A stretch of DNA of 64,000 bases from Muscardinus avellanarius. Taxonomy: Eukaryota > Chordata > Mammalia > Rodentia > Gliridae. A program made the translations under genes and the position numbers. Below, in pieces: positions 57,012 through 64,000 of this stretch. A model generated the notes under the pieces. The model made no database searches, was not told the origin of the DNA, and worked only from the letters and a program-made list of their open reading frames with translations. The DNA is taken from assembly GCA_963383645.1 (NCBI GenBank), contig OY726573.1, forward strand, positions 15,360,093-15,424,092, read 5' to 3'. Within the stretch, counting starts at the first letter, position 1. Every line of letters starts with the position of its first letter.

Positions 57012-57335
57012 TGCGTCCTGTAACCACATATCAACCTGCCGTGGATCGTGGCCTATGTGGTTAGGCCTACAGTGGAGGCATCTGTGCCAAACATGGACAG
57101 ACTTGTTCTTGTTATTTCCTGAGTAACATGGTATAGCAAGTACTTACATAACCTTTACATCATATTAAGTATTATAAGTGATCTAGCGATGACCATGTAT
57201 ACAGGAGGATATGCGTAGGTTCTATGCAAATACGTACTACCACCATATTCTATAAAGGATTTGAGCATCCGAGGACTTGGGTATTCACAGAGGTTCTGGA
57301 ACAAGTCCCCTGTGGATACTGAAGGGTGACTGAAC
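57012..57335 (+). mobile_element. Tigger-type DNA transposon fragment
   Basis: AACCTGCCGTGGATCGTGG, CATGGACAGACTTGTTCTTG, CATATTAAGTATTATAAGTG, TATACAGGAGGATATGCG, TTTGAGCATCCGAGGACTTG and CCCTGTGGATACTGAAGGG follow a TcMar-Tigger consensus to its 3' end. Non-coding fossil. Confidence 0.75.
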
Positions 57336-57359
57336 ATATTTTAAAAATATGCTGACATG

Positions 57360-57445
57360 GGAGACAGGCATGGTGACATACACCTACAGGGAAGCCTGAG
57401 GCAGGAGAACCACAAGTTCCAGGCCAGCCTGGGTAAGATAGTAAA
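57360..57445 (+). repeat. B1-like fragment
   Basis: GGCATGGTGACATACACC, GCCTGAGGCAGGAGAACC and CAGGCCAGCCTGGG. Closer to plain B1 than to the B1-dID type. Confidence 0.65.
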
Positions 57446-57540
57446 TTTAAAAATTTAAAATTTTTAAATTAAAAATTTAAAAATTTAAAAATTTAAAATT
57501 TTTAAATTAAAGATTTTAAAATTTTAAAAATTTTAAAATT
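57440..57540. repeat. AT-only palindromic tract
   Basis: Repeated AAATTTAAAAATTTAAAATT and its own reverse complement over ~100 bp. Confidence 0.88.
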
Positions 57541-57604
57541 CATTTTTCTTACTTAAGACAAAAACACCCAAGCCACCCAATAAGCCAACCAAAACAAGTC
57601 TAAT

Positions 57605-58006
57605 AGATTCTCTCTCTTTCCCTCTCCCCTCTCTTCCTCTCTCCCCTCTCTCTCTCTTCCTCTCTCCCTTCCTCTCCCTCCCTCTCTCTCTTTCTCTCTC
57701 CTCTCTCTCTGTCTCTCCTCTCTTCCTCTCTTCTCTCTCTCCTCCTCTCTTCCTCTCTCCTCTCTCCCTTCCTCTCCCTCCCTCTCTCTTCCTCTCTTCC
57801 TTTCTCTTTCTCTCTCTCCGTCTCTCCCCTCTCCTCTCTCTTCTCTCTCTCCTCTCTCTCTTCCTCTCTCTCTTCCTCTCTCTCTCCCCCTCTCTCCTCC
57901 TCTCTCCCCTCCTCTCTCTCTCTCTCTCTCTCTCTCCCTCTCTCCTCTCTCCTCTCTCTTCCTCTCTCTCTCTCCTCTCTCCCCCCCTCTCTTCCTCTCT
58001 CTCATT

Positions 58007-58058
<52 letters not shown>
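57605..58058. repeat. ~450-bp CT-rich simple repeat
   Basis: Almost pure pyrimidine on the plus strand (CTCTCTCTTCCTCTCTCC...). The 191-codon and 150-codon Glu/Arg frames on the minus strand are translations of it. Confidence 0.95.
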
Positions 58059-58059
<1 letters not shown>

Positions 58060-58060
<1 letters not shown>

Positions 58061-58227
58061 CTGGGTGAACCAGGGACACTTTACAAATGAGCTACATCCT
58101 CTCAACACTTTTGATCTTCTTGGGACAGGGTTTTGCTAAATTGCTCGGGCTGGCCTTGAACTTGGGATTCTTCTGGCTAGTCTCCCAAGTAGCTGGGATT
58201 GCAGGCATGCTCCACTGTGCCTGGCTC
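58060..58227 (-). repeat. Diverged SINE
   Basis: GTACTGGGTGAACCAGGGAC to CCACTGTGCCTGGC. An old copy. Confidence 0.78.
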
Positions 58228-58299
58228 CTAGCCTCATTTATATGAAATTTTGGAAATTCTCAGATTTAAGGGATTTTATAATCATTGGGTGATCTGCTT

Positions 58300-58440
58300 T
58301 GGAAACTTGGGCGTGTCTATAGTATTTCGAGGGAGCTTATTAAAATGCAGGTTCTGGTCCAGTAGTTCTGGGTGGGGCCCGAGATTCTGCCTTTTAACAA
58401 GCTCCAACAGCCAGACTTCCGGTAGTGAGGACTTGGTTCC
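58300..58440 (+). mobile_element. hAT-Charlie (MER5/MER20-type) fossil
   Basis: GGGAGCTTATTAAAATGCAGG, CCAGTAGTTCTGGGTGGGGC and GAGATTCTGCCTTTTAACAAG match the conserved part of small hAT-Charlie elements. Confidence 0.7.
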
Positions 58441-58905
58441 TCTTTCTACCTAGGAATTTCCTCCTCGGTTATATCCTCAGTCACGAATATCTCGTCCTGT
58501 GCTCACACCTCCAGGAATGGATGCTCATTGCCTACTAGGTGGCTACAGCTGCTGGTAACTTCTCCCAGCGATCGTGGCAATGGCAAAGGACACCAGGAGT
58601 CAAATATGTCAAAGCCTGGACTCCAGAACAGCAGAGTTCCACAAAGGAAACTCCATCTGGGGACGTGTCAAGACCAAACGTTGACATTTGTTGCCAAGAT
58701 CTAAGCAGAGAGGATTTTCTGTCCAACTGCCTGCTCCGCAGTGCCCAGTTAAACAGAGAATGCTCTTCCTCAAGTGTTCTGGTTAGCAAAGGTTTTGGTG
58801 TGGACTAATTTCCTTTTCCCAAAGCCTGGAAGCAAGCTTTTCTCTTTACTTGAGCAAGTGTCTTCGTTTTTGCCCACTGGAGAAGGAACCAGTTTCTTCG
58901 TGTGT
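58441..58905. other. Unassigned sequence
   Basis: Overlapping 84-89 codon frames on both strands at 58535-58808. Not recognised, no splice context. Confidence 0.4.
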
Positions 58906-58909
58906 GTGT

Positions 58910-58982
58910 GTGGGGGGGGCGGTATTGAACTCTGGGGTGTTCTACCCCTGAGCTACACCCCCAGCCCTATTTTATTTTTTTA

Positions 58983-59023
<41 letters not shown>

Positions 59024-59218
59024 TTTTACTGGGGATTGAACCCAGGGGCATTCTACCTCTGAGCCATACATCCAGCCCTATTTTACTCTATTTTGAAACA
59101 GGGTCTCACTAAGTTGCAGAGGGCCTCACAAATTGCTGAGGCTGGCCTTGAACCTGCGATCCTCCTGTCTCAGCCTCCCAAGTGCTGGGATTACAGGCGT
59201 GTGCCACCACGCCCAGCT
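58910..59218 (-). repeat. ID half, (GT)n and full SINE
   Basis: 58910-58975, (GT)n 58984-59022, SINE 59028-59217. Confidence 0.9.
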
Positions 59219-60254
59219 TGGAAGCCAGTTTCAGAGCCATGGGTGATGGAAGTGGGAATGAGGCTGAGGCCAAACAGCAGCCATGGCCTCCCTGGGCCAC
59301 ATGGCAATCTCTGTCCTGATGGGACACGATGCTTCCACCTCCTCTGGGACATCCAATCCCTGATCCTTCTTCCAGAGGCCCTGGAAAGTGGAGACTCCCC
59401 CACCCCAACATCTGATGGGCTCAGGGCCCTTAGGGACTGAAGGCCACTGCACCACAGTGCCCCACATCCCAGGGCAGGCCATTCCGGAGCCACGGGGGCG
59501 GTGGAGAACACTCAGGTCCCCTTCATTCCACCACCCGAAAGAACTCAAGCCTGGAGGGCACACGGGCCTTCCCAAGGCCACAGAGCTGGTCTGCAGCTGG
59601 CTTTTGTAAAGGCTCAGTATCCCTGGAGGCAGATCTGGGCAGAAGCCACTGGCGTTCGCCGGACTTTGGGGACTTTGGGTCGTCCGTAGCAGCAACTTTC
59701 AGGAAAAGAACCTTCCAGAATAAACCTGAGGAAAAGACAAATGTCTCCGAGGACCCTGGAGGAAAAGGGTCATGGGGGCTCACCCAGGAAGGGGAGGGTC
59801 ATGGCCAGAGGTTGTTGGAAGAGGCAGCGGGCAGGGCTCCTGCTCTCACAGAACTCTGGGGGCATTTTCACTGTCCTTTGGCCGATGCTGCCCCCTAGAG
59901 TTCTGTCTCTTGTGCAGTGCACGGCTTGCAGAGGTGTCCTGGGGCGGCCCGGCTGGTGGGCGGTGGAAGGGGCGGGGTCAGAGGAGAAGTCACACAGTCA
60001 CCATCACAGGACCCCCTAAAACCCGGACACCTGGACCTGTGTCCCTGCGGCAGGTGTTTTCCCTCCCAGGGAAAATCCTAGAATTTAGGAACCGGCCTGG
60101 GCTAGCTAACTCAGGGGGAGTTTGGGGACACCTGGCTCGGGAGAGATGTCCTGCGGCAGCCCTCGGGCTGGCCAGGAGCCTGTCCTCTAGGGAGCGTCCC
60201 CTCCAGGAGTGTGGCCCCGAGTCCGAGGGGAGGGGCAGCACCTGTCCGCCGGCC
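59219..60254 (-). other. GUCY2D 3' flank / presumed 3' UTR
   Basis: Single-copy-looking GC-rich DNA after the stop codon. I found no AATAAA on the minus strand before the SINE at 59217, so the polyadenylation site is not placed. A MIR-like piece (CCTTCCCAAGGCCACAGAGC) lies at 59570. Confidence 0.45.

Positions 60255-64000
<3,746 letters not shown>

Noticed and set aside
57533..58108. 191- and 150-codon Glu/Arg-rich frames
   Set aside because: They translate the CT-rich simple repeat.
57520..60254. Additional gene between GUCY2D and the CT tract
   Set aside because: No splice-consistent or conserved frame seen.

Overview
This is a vertebrate nuclear window, almost certainly from a squirrel-family rodent (Sciuridae; a ground squirrel or marmot is my best guess). 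The coding exons are mammalian. The intergenic DNA is saturated with a two-part SINE: a B1/7SL-like half, an A-rich linker (AAAATAAAGAATAAAAAATA-like), then an ID/tRNA-Ala-like half (GGGGGTGTAGCTCAGAGGTAGAATG...). That B1-dID architecture is known from squirrels and a few related rodent families, not from mouse or rat. There is no bacterial or organellar content.

Two genes are present, both on the minus strand. ALOX15B (arachidonate 15-lipoxygenase type B, orthologue of mouse Alox8) is complete at 9156-21826: 14 coding exons, 677 codons, every splice phase closing and no frame break. GUCY2D (retinal guanylate cyclase 1) enters from the right edge: ten coding segments from 64000 down to the stop at 60255, covering the end of the kinase-homology domain, the dimerisation helix, the whole cyclase domain and the C-terminal tail. 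The order GUCY2D then ALOX15B on one strand matches human 17p13.1. The two genes act separately: ALOX15B oxygenates polyunsaturated fatty acids, GUCY2D makes photoreceptor cGMP.

Layout: 1-9120 is SINE-rich DNA downstream of ALOX15B, holding a 2.3-kb composite insertion (2595-4938) with two tandem arrays and an L1 3' end, flanked by a 15-bp target-site duplication. 9156-21870 is ALOX15B with SINE-filled introns. 21900-60250 is the intergenic region. It holds nested SINEs, a rearranged L1 (about 36080-40290) whose 5' UTR is interrupted by a 1.48-kb solo LTR with 6-bp duplication, MaLR and Tigger/hAT fossils, two pairs of LTR-like repeats, and a 628-bp inverted duplication with a 644-bp spacer (49746-51645). 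60255-64000 is GUCY2D.

Most open frames in the window are translations of SINEs or microsatellites. The strongest candidates for something undescribed are the composite SVA-like insertion at 2595-4938 and the near-perfect inverted duplication at 49746-51645.
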